NCBI GenBank assembly: GCA_028564925.1
Contig: CM053031.1
Coordinates: 100,428,888-100,492,887 of the forward strand
Direction: 5' to 3'
From: Lithobates sylvaticus
Taxonomy: Eukaryota > Chordata > Amphibia > Anura > Ranidae
Length of the DNA stretch: 64,000 nucleotides
Shown: one piece after another, positions 22,159 through 33,536 of the stretch
How positions within the stretch are numbered: position 1 is the stretch's first letter
How the letters are laid out: every line of letters begins with the position of its first letter
Position numbers and translations under genes: made by a program
Notes under the pieces: model-generated
Told to the model about the DNA's origin: nothing
Database searches by the model: none
The model's input: the letters and a program-made list of their open reading frames with translations, nothing else

Positions 22159-22690
22159 TGTTAGGAACCATGAATCAGATGGAGACAGAAAATGCTGTAA
22201 AAATGACACATTTTATTATAATGGTTAAAATGATACAAATGAGTAAACGGAGTCAAAACATAGCCAGGGTTCGGTACACAAAGCCAGTAGTAAGAACAAG
22301 CCAGTAAATCAGGAAGCCAGTGATCAGCATATTTGGAGGCAGCAGACAGGATCAGGAACCAAAAGGGATGTCAGCCAGGCAAGTCTTCAACAGGAGCACA
22401 GCAGAGAGTCTCTAGATATGTCTGACCATGGTGAAGGCATGGAAGAAATGAACCAGGCAGTTTAAATAGCCAGAAGGTACACTATTGAGTGCTATGTACT
22501 TTTTCTTTCTTATGTATAAACCAATAAAAATATTGAAGCATAAATAGCCAGAAGGGGCTGGCTGATGAGCAGGAAATGATCACCAGGTGAGCCACTGTGG
22601 AACGATGAGTGCTGGCAATTAACCGACAGCTGAGCAACCAGAGCACTGAGAAGGGCAGAGGGCAGAGGGCTGAGCCCAGCCCTGACAAGA
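22159..22690. repeat. Unclassified interspersed repeat, interrupted by a LINE tail
   Basis: Blocks such as 'ccagggttcggtacacaa', 'gaccatggtgaaggca' and 'gatcaccaggtgagccac' I recall as a frog repeat. The right end reads AGCCCAGCCCTGACA. Class uncertain: a terminal part of a long element is possible. A 63-bp insertion splits it. Confidence 0.5.
22478..22540 (+). mobile_element. 63-bp LINE tail insertion with 15-bp target duplication
   Basis: TAAATAGCCAGAAGG at 22463-22477 and 22541-22555 flanks a piece ending ACCAATAAAAATATTGAAGCA. The ending resembles LINE 3' tails in this window. An extreme 5' truncation. Confidence 0.75.
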
Positions 22691-23734
22691 ACAGAGGGAA
22701 TGTAATCACTTATAAAAAAGGGAAAAAAGGTATTTAAAATGTTTTATTTATATTTTAAACAAAATGGGTTGTTTTACAAGGTGAGCGGTTACAGTCACTT
22801 AAACTTTTAGATGGCTATCTGAAGAAAAAAAATCAGGAACCATTCTACTAATTGCAAGATACTGATCTATAATAAAAACTTCTTTATATTTTTTTGTACC
22901 CTGATTCACATCATTTGCCGGGGTACTTTAAACACAAGGTTTAGTAAGATCTTTTTATTTGGCTGTGTACCCTACTATCTTGTTATATACAAGGCAACCT
23001 GTCCAACCTAAACTGGAAAAACAGATTGCCAGACATTCCATATCTGACATATTAGTGTAAATACATAAATGGCCCCTTGCCAGGACTTGTCCCCAAATGA
23101 TCTGAGACAGTGTCCAATATTTTAGGTGAAGGACAGCAAATGTTCACAAGTCAGATGCTATTTAAAATCACAATCCACTATGTGCTTAGGAGCTATAAAA
23201 TTGCCTTTTTGGCATGAGTTGATTGTATGGCGAAAGGGTTGAGAATGATTCTTGTAAACAAAGGACAGAGCTGACGTTTGCTGAATAAAAGAGAGTCTTG
23301 TTAAAAGTCTGCAAGCCCATCCACCAAATCTGCACAGTGTATCATTATTTGGGAACTGCGGGTTGATTAAAAAAAAGGATGTACTGCTACTAGGTGATAG
23401 CATGTTTGATAGGCATGTGCTAACCACTGCGGCACTGCAAAGTATCACTGCATATAGGTTATGAATTGGGATGTATATTTTGAGACCTACAAAATCGGGG
23501 TATTGGGTAAATAATTTGACAAAATAGCACTTGGGAATAGGAACTGCAGTATTGATAACCTGACTATAATGGAGCTATGGGCCTACAGTGGACACCTTGA
23601 TCTTTTACATAGACTGCTGTGCTCTCCCATTGTTCTTATAAGTGCACTGCATCCAAAGAACAACTCTTCTTCATTTCTACAACTGTCATCCAGTATCATA
23701 CTCCTGTTTATGAAGTTTTTAGCCCAAGTTAAGC
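22691..23734. other. Intergenic DNA, nothing recognised
   Basis: No repeat boundaries or coding evidence. The 96-residue minus frame 23158-23448 has no known motif. Confidence 0.4.
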
Positions 23735-24835
23735 CAAAATACTTTTTTCTGGATAATACGAGTTCTGGATAGAGTGTAAAAGACTAAAAATACCTGACAT
23801 ACTGTTATTGCTGTTTGTGTCACCATTTGGGAAATGCCTTCTTATTTCCTATCTGGAAAACCTACCCACCCATCATTCTGTTTATTTGATGGGTGTTAGA
23901 CAGAGTGGGAAATAAGGGAAATCCCTCAAGTGAGACAACAAAAAAACTAATTTTAAGCAGAGTGAAGAAAATTTGGATTCTGATGCTATATACACCTATC
24001 AGCAATAACATCATGACCACCCAGCATGACCCATCACGGCATGGACTCCACCAAAAAGTATGCTATGGTATCTGTCTTCAATCCTTTAAGTCCTGTAAGT
24101 TGCAAGGCGGGCCTCCATGGATTCGACTTGTTGTTCGAGCACATCTCACAGAAGCTTAATTGGATTGAGATCTGGAACTCACTGTTGTGTTCCTCAAATC
24201 TTTCTTCAATTCATAACACCTGGCCACATTCTTCATTGTTCTGTGGTCCAGTTCTGATGCTTATGTGCCCATTGAGGGTGTTTTTGGTTTTGGACATGGG
24301 TCAACATGGGCACCCTGACCACCCTGTCTAATACTACGCAGTCCCATATGCAACAAGCTGCGCTGCAGTGTGCATTCTGACACCTTTCTATCAGAACCAG
24401 CCTTAACTTTTTCAGTAATCTGAGCTACAGTATTCCTTCTATTAGATCAAACTATATGGGCCATCCTTCGCTCCCCACATGCATCAATGATCCCCTGCTG
24501 CCCATGACCCTGCCACTGGTCTTTCTTCCTTGGAACACTTTTGATAGGTCCTGACCACTGCAGTCTGGGAAACTCCCACAAGAGCTGCTGTTTTGTAGAA
24601 GCTCTGATCCGGTCATCTAGCCATTAGAATTTGTCCATAAGTCACTAAAATCGTTACGCTTGCCCATTTTTTCTACTTTTCCCACAAAAACTATGTCAGT
24701 GGTCATACTGTTATGGCTGATAAGTGTATGTCACTATGGGGGAAATTTTGCCTTACTTCTTGTCCAGTTAATAGGTGTCAGACAGAACAAAAACATAAGT
24801 TTCAATCCTTCTTCACTCTATCTGCCTTAACGTTT
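23735..24835. mobile_element. MITE related to 37879-38181, split by a Tc1/mariner element
   Basis: The left part has 'tctggatagagtgtaaaag' and the right part 'cttcttcactctatctgcc', inverse ends. The middle 'gacagagtgggaaataaggg' matches the family's interior. The Tc1/mariner copy 23991-24728 lies inside. Confidence 0.55.
23991..24728 (-). mobile_element. Tc1/mariner-type transposon, internally deleted
   Basis: Terminal inverted repeats: TACACCTATCAGCAATAACA at the left and, inversely, TACACTTATCAGCCATAACA at the right, at TA. On the minus strand, reading from 24728, I see a decayed helix-turn-helix part, then pieces such as NWTTEQ...MWPG and PDLNPI...LEQQV.SMEA. These match the order of a full Tc1-like transposase as I recall it, ending a few residues before the left repeat. 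The region between them that should hold the first two catalytic acidic residues is largely missing, and the frame is broken by many stops and shifts. The full-length relative is about 1.3 kb, so nearly half is lost. Not functional. Confidence 0.85.
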
Positions 24836-25395
24836 AGGCCTTCACAGCTGCCTCAAGGGAAGAACAGTAGCTGTGAACATAAATAATATATATTAGATGT
24901 AGGCAGGGATGTTCGGGGTCAGGGGGAGATGACAACTTCCAGCAATATTAGTGGCTGTGCCAAGCAGCAAGGTACTTTGGCTAGTGGGTGGTCAAAGTAG
25001 CCATTTAATGAGGATTCAGAAGGCACATGTGACACTACAAACAATCACGCCTCATTCTTTTTTTAGTTTTAATTAAATGTTCGAAACAGCAAAAAAAAAA
25101 TGAAACACTTTTGCGGGCTCAGATTCAAGGCTATTTATACGAGGCTAAAACCAGCAATAAAAAACAGATACAGCTATTGTGACATAAAGCTAATACAAAG
25201 AGCAGGCTGGCTATATACATTAGGGCAAATAAATTGACTTCAACCTAAATCTTTTTGGTTTTGGATAGAATGGGGAAGTTTAGAATCTCTTTTATTGTTA
25301 TGTATATCCCCAGTTTGTAGAATTCCCCTCACTTCATTTGTGGCTATTGTATTATTATTAAAAGTAATTTTTAAGAGAGTGGGAATAGATTTGCT
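24836..25395. other. Intergenic DNA with a MITE fragment
   Basis: About 25245-25390 ('ggttttggatagaatgggga...') resembles the left end of the 37879-38181 family, with 'gagagtggga' at its right. Otherwise nothing. Confidence 0.4.
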
Positions 25396-25398
25396 TTA

Positions 25399-25629
25399 GA
25401 GCCGTTTCACACAGGGGTGGCTTTAAAGTCGCCTTCATCGACTTCAGCGCGGCTTGCAAAACTACTTCCCTATAGAAATCAATGCAAGCCGCTCTGAAGT
25501 CGCCTCAAAGTAGTACAGGAACCATTTTCTTAGTCGGAGCGACTTGAGTCGCTCCTATTGGAACAGTTCCATTGTACAGAATCTAAGTCGCCTGACAGGT
25601 TGCCCCTGTGTGAACTGTGAACCGGGTCT
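25399..25629. mobile_element. MITE, 'GTTTCACACAGGGG' family, same group as 33537-33793
   Basis: Left GAGCCGTTTCACACAGGGG, right CCCCTGTGTGAACTGTGAACC. Internal blocks CAAAGTAGTACAGGAACC and CAATGCAAGCCGC are shared with 33537-33793. TTA at 25396-25398. Confidence 0.65.
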
Positions 25630-25974
25630 CACTGTCAGGTTTTATTATACAAAGAAATTTAAATCTATAGTTTAAAGCAGAACTACTGTTGAACAGCCAA
25701 ATACACAGATTAAAAAAAAAAAAAAACAATATTTGAACTGTTCCCCTTGCAAAAAAGATTAGAATTTCTCTCTTGCAATCCAAGGCACTCCCTTCAGACA
25801 GAGAAGCTGGGATGGGGACCTCACTTTCTTCCACTACAGATGAGCATTGCAGTTTGATCACATACACTGCTTAGCCTACCCATTGAACAATAAAAGCACA
25901 TCATGGCAATGAGAGCATCACTTAATCTTCTGTTTCCCTGCCCTCAAACTCCAGACTGACAGCACTGTGCAATA
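25630..25974. other. Intergenic DNA, nothing recognised
   Basis: A poly-A run near 25711-25726. No supported gene. Confidence 0.4.
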
Positions 25975-25982
25975 CAGTAGAC

Positions 25983-26479
25983 CAGTGGCAGCTGGTGTCG
26001 TCAGTCGCCCCCCATCCCCCCCTCCCCTGGTCGGCCGGCCGGCCCCACACTTACCCTATCTAGGTCACGGGCAGCTTCGGCTCCTTCCTGTGTCTCCTCC
26101 TCCTCCTCTGTGTCTCGGGCTTCGTGGCGGCTTCCTCCTTGGCAGCTTCCCTCCTCCTTCCCTAGGCTCAGTGGCCAATATGACCACTTCTCCTCTTGGC
26201 TAATCGGGATTGCCCGCTTCCCGATTGGCCGGGAGGAGAATCAGGAAGACAATAGCAAATATTAATTTGCTATTGTCACACAACTGGGTGGGCTCAGGGC
26301 GCAGTGCTCTGTGCCCCGAGCCCACACTTTTTTGAAGCCAGTTAGAGCCTCTGGCTCTAATCATGTGCTTCTAAAAAAAAAACCCTATTGGAATCCATGC
26401 GTCCAGCGCCCTACATGTAGATTATGGGCCAGGCGCATGGATTAGGGGGCTTGCGCCCATAATGGACAGGCCACCACTG
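25983..26479. mobile_element. hAT-type non-autonomous transposon, GC-rich
   Basis: Starts CAGTGGCAGCTGGTG and ends GGCCACCACTG. Target copies CAGTAGAC (25975-25982) and CAGAAGAC (26480-26487) differ at one base, and 8 bp is the hAT length. It contains a hairpin around GACAATAGCAAATATT. No transposase. The interior is much more GC-rich than its flanks. Confidence 0.75.
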
Positions 26480-26487
26480 CAGAAGAC

Positions 26488-27082
26488 CCTATTTAGCTCA
26501 CACAGCTCACATTTTAATGTATGACTCTAACAATCATGTAAAAACTGTACTTAAAACCCTCTGATTGCTTTAATTTAAGAAAAGCAAACAAACTGTAATT
26601 ATGGGAAAAACGGAATATATAGATTATTTTTTATTATTATTATTATTATTTTATATAAAATCAGCTTTTGCCTTAGTTTCTCATGTGCTCACTGAGTTTG
26701 CAACACACAGAGCTGGCTGCCTCCTGTTTTATAGCTCTGGCTGACTTGGAGCACAATGTGCCTCTGATTAATTATTATGGTCCTTAGGGCTAAGTGTCAG
26801 CTAAAGTTCAAGAGAAGCAAATGTCACCAAGATATTTTTCATGAACCAACACTGGTACCTTTTATCCTTCCTGCCCAAAAAGTGAAACAGAATCCGCTGG
26901 TATGGGGAGGGTGATATATTCATCAATATATAAGTCCATGAACTTTTTTTGTGTTAAACTATTTTTGAAGGGTATATAGATACTAGAGTTTGAAGTGCAG
27001 TTACAAATCTTAGAATGTTATTTTTGCTCTTGTTGAGGCAGCGCAAACAGAAATAATGATTGAATCGTACAAAATCTATTTG
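26488..27082. other. Intergenic DNA with a (TTA)n microsatellite
   Basis: An imperfect (TTA)n/(ATT)n run lies at about 26626-26656. Nothing else is recognised. Confidence 0.6.
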
Positions 27083-27150
27083 AGACTGAATGAATGAATG
27101 AATGAATGATTTGTATAGCACTGCAAATGCGAACTGAATCGCCTCAAGGC
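27083..27150 (-). repeat. LINE 3' tail with (TTCA)n
   Basis: On the minus strand AAGCGCCTTGAGGCGATTC, then a TATACAAAT segment, then (TTCA)n. This order is the 3' end of L2/Rex-type LINEs as I recall it, where the short tail repeats serve for priming. Confidence 0.55.
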
Positions 27151-27165
27151 GCTTGTCTGCCCTTG

Positions 27166-27204
27166 TTGTCCTGCTATATTGTCCTGCTATATTGTCCTGC
27201 TATA
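27166..27204 (+). repeat. 13-bp tandem repeat, three copies
   Basis: TTGTCCTGCTATA occurs three times in a row without change. Confidence 0.9.
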
Positions 27205-28044
27205 TTACAAGACTCAGTAACAATAATTATTGCTTTAAAATGGTATAGGTCTGGATTGTAAAATTACAGTATTGTTAAAAAAAATGTATACTTAGCTTTC
27301 TCTCCACGCTTTTCTATTATAAAATATAAAATCTGGTTTGCTTCGAAAAATTTACGTGACGATGGAAAATCCCTCTTGCAAGAAACAGCTTGCTAGGCCA
27401 CAGGGTAAATGTAGTTGTCATCGGTACTCTGTTTATTGTACAATTTGTTTTTTAATCTGGGAGACCTGTTCAGATCAGCTTGTACTTTCCGATTTTTAAG
27501 AACGTCTACCTTTACATGTGCTTCATACCACACTTCCCAGAAAGGGTCGCCTGGCAATTTTTGGTCCAGGGGGTGAGTACAATTTAGAGGCCCATGGTGC
27601 AGCGATTCGGCCGCCCTGGAGATTCAGTGGTCAGTGGACAGTGGTCCCTCTTTCCTGCCTCTTCCCGACCCCACCCCAGGCTGAATCTCCGCTCCAGGTA
27701 CTCTCTGCTCAGCGGGCGGATCAGGCTTGGTGCACCAACTCTGGGTTCCTGAGCTGTCTGGCAGGAGGTGGCCGGATGCTGCAGGGTGGAGCCGGGGTGG
27801 CTTGATTGGGGCTGGCTGGGGGAGGAGAGCCTCTGGTGGGGCACAGAGCCAGCTCTCCTTAGTACATTAGATTATTAAGTGATGATGTTCCTTCCCACAT
27901 ATTTGTTAAGTGGTGCCTGGTTTTTGTCTACACTCCTTGTTTCAGATAGTATGTAGGCTGTGTATACTTGAACAAAATAAACCTTTATTCTGTAAAAATA
28001 GTGGTCTCCAAAGCAATTTTAGAAAGTTATAAGCCTGAAAAAAT
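27205..28044. other. Intergenic DNA; GC-rich segment 27575-27870
   Basis: The GC-rich part gives a 95-residue plus frame and an 86-residue minus frame over the same bases, neither with a known domain. It may be part of an unrecognised repeat. Confidence 0.35.
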
Positions 28045-28479
28045 TTAAAGCGTGAAGAAAAGGCATAGGGGGGCATAGCTCAGTGGCAGAGCATTCTGCC
28101 ATCAACTGTCAGATGTGTGTAGGGTTTTGACAGGCACCTGCTCCCACTGCCAGCTGACTTCGCCATGGCAAACTCATCCGGAAGTTCGCCCCCCCTCCTC
28201 TTTCCCCCCCGCCGCCGGGCCATTCACAAAGCGCAGTGTGCTTCGCACATGTGCAGCAGGGAACTGGCTGTGAGGCCACAAGGCTTCACTGCTGGTTTTC
28301 CCTTACCCAAGATGGTGGCGGCAGCAGCACCTGAGAGACCATTCAAAAATTGGTCCAGGTGAAGACACTGTTGGATTTGTGAACAGGTAAGTGTCCTAAT
28401 ATTAAAAGTCAGCAGCTGTAGTATTTGTAGCTGCTGACTTTTAATTTTTTCTGAAGGAGCCTGGAGCTCAGCTTTAATC
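28045..28479. mobile_element. TTAA-ended element with a tRNA-like head
   Basis: TTAAAGCGTGAAG (28045 on) and GGAGCTCAGCTTTAA (to 28479). The right third shares the AGTCAGCAGCTG hairpin with 20183-20595, and its very end matches the TTAAAGCTGAACTCCAGGC end at 38178. The tRNA-Cys-like segment at 28069 lies near the left end. Confidence 0.5.
28069..28145 (+). pseudogene. tRNA-Cys-like pseudogene or tRNA-derived segment
   Basis: GGGGGCATAGCTCAGTGG then CAGAGCATT matches the first third of vertebrate tRNA-Cys and contains an A box (TAGCTCAGTGG). The anticodon arm and the B box (GGTTCRANNCC) are not intact: only 'agggttttgacaggcacc' remains in that place. The length is near 76 bases. Not a working tRNA. 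Confidence 0.5.
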
Positions 28480-29192
28480 ACAGATTGCTCCATCAGTTGC
28501 AGACACCACATAAAACCACAAACCAAATATAATTTCCCTACAAACCTTCCCAAGGTAAATGGAAAACCATTTGTCACGTTACCATGAACTCTTTCCTTAT
28601 TGAACGGTTTAACCCACCTACTTGTTATCACAATGAATAAGCATAAGATAATCGTCAGTCACTACAAACCTCCAGTGGATCTGGCTTAAAAGTGAGTGTA
28701 GTTCAGATCCTATACCAAGAGTCTGATGATGCCTGTCCAGATCAGCAACTGACTATGTAGTAAAGTTAGGATCAAAGTTAGCATCAAGATGAAATCCCTG
28801 GAGCTTTGACCTTTAAAACCTAAACAGTATCTCCCAAACATCTATCCTTACAAGTTTAGTCAAGGTGGCCATAGGTGGGCAGATGGCTTCCTGAGATTGA
28901 AGATATTTGCTCATCCTCATCTTCTTTAGGGTCTGCTGATATGTGATCTGATGATCAGAAAAATTTGGTACTGACTCCGAGCCAGCCCTAAATTGCAAGA
29001 TTCTTGAATGAACTTGCATTAGCCATCACACCCCCCAGTCTATAGCTCCCCCTCTGTCTTATCTCACCAACTATGCTAGCTTTGTTACCATTGCCCTGAA
29101 CATTTTTTTCTGTGTGTGTGTTTTTTTTTTCTTTCCCTCAGAGATTGCCTTGTTTTAACATTCTGCTAAAACGTTTGTGAATTAGTACTTCT
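28480..29192. other. Intergenic DNA, nothing recognised
   Basis: The 135-residue minus frame 28224-28631 runs across a MITE edge and has no domain, so I do not call it a gene. Confidence 0.4.
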
Positions 29193-29232
29193 GGGACCTT
29201 GTAGAAGGGGACATACCCCAAAAGCTTGTCCT
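29193..29232 (+). ncRNA. Hammerhead-ribozyme-like motif, degenerate
   Basis: GGGAC (29193-29197) pairs with GTCCT (29228-29232) as stem I. The core is CTTGTAGA in place of CTGANGA. Stem II is AGGGG...CCCC. AAAA replaces GAAA, then AGCT is self-complementary. A TTAGTGCAAATAAAA tail follows. The sequence is close to a vertebrate repeat motif I recall, GAAGGG...CCCGAAAGCTTGTC. Confidence 0.35.
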
Positions 29233-29368
29233 GAAAAATTGTATGTTAGTGCAAATAAAAAAATTATCATGGACAGTAATCAATTGTTGCTGTCACAAGT
29301 GCATTAATATGGCTACAATCACCTCCATCAAGCTGGAGAGCGAACTGGACTGTAAACGGCCACCCTTA

Positions 29369-30240
29369 GGCCTCATGTACACTGCTATTGGTAAACGGAC
29401 ATTTAGGAGCAATTGGGCCTTTTATTCCTTGTCAAAAGACAGTTGGGCCTTTTTTTCAACTGCCCCTGAACTCTCCTCTATGTTATCTTAACATGTACGC
29501 AGGGTCGTTTATAGTCGTTTCTAGGCAGTTGAGTTTAGAGGCTTTTTTTGGAACCCCAAAAAATGCATTCAGAAGCTGCGTTTAGAGGCATTTCAAGTGC
29601 CAAACGCGGCTAAACGTGGTGCGTTTTCGTCTTGAACCGTTTTTAAAGGGGAAACATTTTATTTATTACTTTTGAGCCTGCAAAATGCTAAAAACATAAC
29701 AACAACTCAATTATCTCTGCCTGCAAGCTTTATATACCATGTGATATTCCCCTCATCAGCCAATTATGCTGTATAATACACCACTTGCATTACCTGACGC
29801 TGAAGTTGAGAGTCACCAACAGATGTTCCACTGGTGGCATGCTTTTCCTAATGTTGGCGTCCATGCGAACTAGACGGGGTCTAACCTTTTCCAAGAGAAT
29901 GTCAAAGGTGATCACACATGATCATCATGGGATCCATATTAACAAACCAACCAAAAAATAACAGCTACCTACAAGCACACTGCTTTCTCAGCTGCTACTC
30001 ACACTGTTCTTTCACAGAATGGCTGAAATAGTTAATAAATACTTGCTTTTAGTGCTTTCTAATCATTTGGGAGGGTCTCCTGAGGTTATCTTTAGTAAAC
30101 GCTTCTGAACGCAAACGCAGCTAAACGGGCCTAAACGCGGCTTGTAAGCGCTGCTAAACACACGTTTTTAAACGTGGATTATTAGCTGTGATGTTACGGC
30201 GTTCAGGAGAGGTTGAGAAACGTCCCGTGTACATGAAGCC
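29369..30240. mobile_element. MITE, 'GGCCTCATGTACAC' family, TTA-flanked
   Basis: Left GGCCTCATGTACACTG, right CCGTGTACATGAAGCC, near inverse complements, with TTA at 29366-29368 and 30241-30243. Interior rich in AAACGCGGCTAAACG words near both ends. Non-coding, about 870 bp, so long for a MITE. A further insertion inside is possible. Confidence 0.7.
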
Positions 30241-30243
30241 TTA

Positions 30244-31064
30244 AAATTTCGTTTTTGAGATCAAGAAATAAGAAAGACAGGAAAAATATGTTTTTTTTTT
30301 TCCTGCCATTCTACTTTGGATAAATAGCACTGAATTGCTGCATATTAAACAGAATCGGAGGCTATATGAGTGGCAGTGACATAATAAAAGCATGTGATTT
30401 ATGTATTGAAGTCTTTTCATGGTGTAGCTTCTTTGTCCAGGCAAGTGAAAAAAAATTCACACAATCGGCAAACATGTACTTCGCTCAATGCGCCAAAGTT
30501 AACGCATAACAGCAAATGAGATTGTTCAAATACCTCTTTTTGTAATGAAAATATATTCTGTGCACCAAAGCAAGACCCATTCTCTGCAAGAGATGAATAT
30601 ATTAAATTGATTATTGCTGAGTGAATAAAAATGTTAAACGATACGCATTAAATGGTCGGAAAATGTATTGTTCTAACCTGAAAATCTGAGCTGGAAATGT
30701 TGCCTGGTGTAATAACAGCTGTCAACAATGGAAAATAAGAATACAATGGTGGTGTAACAAGAGGGAATATGACATCTGTAATAGGAACTGTTAGCTCTTA
30801 GAGTTGTAAAGCTCTCATACTAAGGAAAACATATTATTTAAGTATATGTCTATAATTCCCAATCTTTTACATTTCCACATGCCTTTCCATAAAGATGATT
30901 GAAACATGTACAATATTAGAAATATAAATTGCAGCTATATTTTTGTTGTTTTGTTTTGTTGTCATCTGTGTGATTGAAAGCCACTGAGCAAGTCTGATTT
31001 AAGGAATTAAGAATTTTCACTTTGCAGTGTCAATGTTCAATTAGCTTAGTGAATAAGGTGAAGC
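30244..31064. other. Single-copy block, candidate conserved non-coding DNA
   Basis: About 30450-31040 shows no repeat and retains scattered CG (AACGCATAAC, AACGATACGC). AT-rich words (ATTAAATTGATTATTG) suit homeodomain binding. No coding evidence. Confidence 0.3.
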
Positions 31065-31483
31065 GACACTATATTGTCAAGAGTACTGAGACGCCTGCCT
31101 TTACACACAAACTGTAATGGCATGCCAATCTTAGTCCGCAGAGTTCAATATTGAGTTGGCCCACCGTTTGCAGCTATAACAGCTTCAACTCTTCTGGGAA
31201 GGCTGACCACAAGGTTTAGGAGTGTGTCTATGGGAATGTTTGACCATGCTTCCAGAAGAACATTTGTGAGGTCAGGCACTGATGTTGGACGAGAAGGCCT
31301 GGCTCGCAGTCTCTGCTATAATTCATCCCAAAGGTGTTCTTTCGGGTGGAGGTCAAGACTCTGCGCAGGCCAGTCAAGTTCCTCCACCCCAAACTCGCTC
31401 ATCCATGTCGTTATGGACCTTGCTTAGTGCACTGGTCTTAATCATTTGGTGGAGGGGGGATTATGGTGTGGGGTTGTTTTTTT
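31065..31483 (+). mobile_element. Tc1/mariner-type transposon with long inverted ends, fragment with inverted interior
   Basis: Starts ACACTATATTGTCAAGAG and follows the long terminal repeat of a family I recall, with 'gagttggcccacc' and 'gggaaggctgaccac'. Its complement is the right end of the copy at 50104-50639. Read backward, the repeat encodes the transposase C-terminus (DLNP-type region). After CACTGGT near 31436 the sequence jumps to ATCATTTGGTGGAGGGG...GGTGTGGGGTTGTTTTT, which lies in the opposite sense in the other copy. No right terminus remains. Confidence 0.8.
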
Positions 31484-31485
31484 GT

Positions 31486-31580
31486 CTACAGCTCTTTCGC
31501 GCACACACGCATCATCAGGAGTAAAAAGTTTATTTTTTAATACTCCTGATGATGCGTGTGTGTGTACGAAATAGCTGTAG
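31486..31580. repeat. ~40-bp-arm hairpin, two inverted hammerhead-like halves (copy D)
   Basis: Left CTACAGCTCTTTCGCGC...ATCATCAGGAGTAA, right TACTCCTGATGATGCGTG...CGAAATAGCTGTAG. Each arm read outward has an intact CTGATGA followed by GAAA. In the left arm GCG/CGC can form stem II. It abuts the Tc1/mariner fragment. Confidence 0.75.
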
Positions 31581-33350
31581 AGGTTTACTACTATACAACA
31601 CTTGAGGTCCTGGCCGCCACTCTGCAATAGATTGGCGGCATTCCATAACGTTTTCTGGTCATGATCCATATACCCTGATACCTTCTGAAAGAAAGTCCTA
31701 TAATTCGGATAAGAGTGGAAAGGGGGAGCTGATGTTGGCTAAATGTTCCAGGCCCTAAATGTTATTTGTGCCTGGAAAAATAATGTACCAAGTTTTTAGA
31801 TATTCAAGAGACTCTGATGCTAACCTTTCAAAGACAACATTCCAGACTGTCTCACGTAATACTCCTTTTGCTACCTTCTCAATTCAAAGTTGAGTTTCTG
31901 TGTTGCGGGGGGGGGGGGGGGGTTCTTAGTAGAGGTTATAGTGATTTCAGAAATGTAAACGATGTTTGAGAAGGACACACCATGCAGCCAACATCAAAAA
32001 CAGCATATAGGTCAAAAAAGGGTGGATCTGCCCTAAAGCAACGACTCTTTCCAAAAAAGAAGTAATTGCAGAAACATTGATCACTGTGTATTTGCTACTT
32101 TTTTGCAGTGAAGCCTTCAGAGCATTTCATCTGCAGTCAGTGCATCACGGCTCTTACAGTGTTTATCTCCATATCCAGGTCTGTATGATTGTATGGACCT
32201 TTTGTTGGCTGGAAGAAGTGCAACAGAGCTACAATTTCAGTGATGCTACCAACTTGTTGTCAGTAAACTGGTGGCAGAGGAGACTAGTAGTATTTACCAT
32301 TGATGGATCCCGGACCTTGATGATGTAACTGTACAGGTGGAGTCGTAAATTAAAAAATAACAGGATTTCCCAGGCAGAAGCACCCAGCGGTTCAGGTAAG
32401 AGGGTTTTGGGGATGGTGAATACAATCGTGTTTCATGTTACTCCCTAAATATGCAGTGACATAAAAAATAGTCTAAATCGTGGACTAAGCCTTAAACATT
32501 TTAGTTTTACCCATCACAGCAACCTGTCAAGATCAATACAAAGGGGCTTCTATTGTCAAATTGGTATTTATTCTGTTTCTGAACTACAACCCCCGGCACT
32601 TACTAATTTTTCAACAACCGAGAGGTTGTCTAAACCAAGAATAGAGTTCTGCAACAGACTACAATGAAAAACTGCTATCTTGAGATTCCTAGCCCCGACT
32701 CAGCAGTGAGTTTCTATACAAATAAACATTTACTGTGAACCACACTGTGTAGGAATACGCTTCAAAACACAGGGACATAAATCTTGTGACAGCACTGAAA
32801 CAAGCTGCCAACATCACTTCACAAGAGCAGACCTGAGTCCTTGAGCTTTAGTAACATTAACAGGTGACGTGTGGCGCAGAGTCCCATTTTTCGCTTTGTA
32901 TTTGAAATTTTGCAAATCTTTCAATTTAAACTTAAATTGATAGTAACAAATGAAAGCAATTTCAAAGATTTTTGAAATATTACATTCCAATGAACATGAC
33001 TTGAACTTTTGAATGTAAATACCTAGTTAGATATATAAGGTCAAGGATAAGTATTTATTTGAGGCCCTGGACTATGAAACTTGTGCTAGTAAATAAAAAC
33101 AAAATTGGATCCTGATTGGAAGGTTCTCCACACTTCTCACCGGGGCCAGGGATCACTTTTTAATATATCAGCTGTAGAGAGCCTTGATAGACGGAATCAG
33201 AACCTGACAATGAAAATCGAACAGTATTCTGTTAGCTCTATTATATCTTTGGGCCACTAGATCACATGAAATGCTAAAAATCACAATGCAAAACTTAAAG
33301 AACTGAATTCTAGGCATGGTATATTTCTAAATAATTACATTGGTCTAGCT
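31581..33350. other. Intergenic DNA; G16 run at 31907-31922
   Basis: Apart from the G16 homopolymer nothing is recognised. The 83-residue plus frame 32077-32328 has no known domain. Confidence 0.4.
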
Positions 33351-33354
33351 TAGA

Positions 33355-33478
33355 GCAATGTAATTATGTATATACCTTACCTGACCAAGTAGACACCACT
33401 ACTCCAGACTTAATTCCGGGTTCCAGCTTCCAGGGACATTGGTCAGGTATAGTACTGTATATAGATAATTACATTTGT
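33355..33478. repeat. Imperfect inverted repeat
   Basis: GTAATTATGTATATACC plus TACCTGACCAA at the left, TTGGTCAGGTATA plus TGTATATAGATAATTAC at the right. Probably a small foldback element. Confidence 0.6.
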
Positions 33479-33536
33479 CCAAGCTGAACCAATGCAACTA
33501 CAGTATGTAAAAGTAATTCATGTCTGGAATTCATCT

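Noticed and set aside
22159-22690. Assignment to an LTR element
   Set aside because: Terminal sequence is suggestive at one end only; no paired repeat or coding part is seen, so I left it unclassified.
28069-28145. Functional tRNA-Cys gene
   Set aside because: Anticodon arm and B box are not intact.
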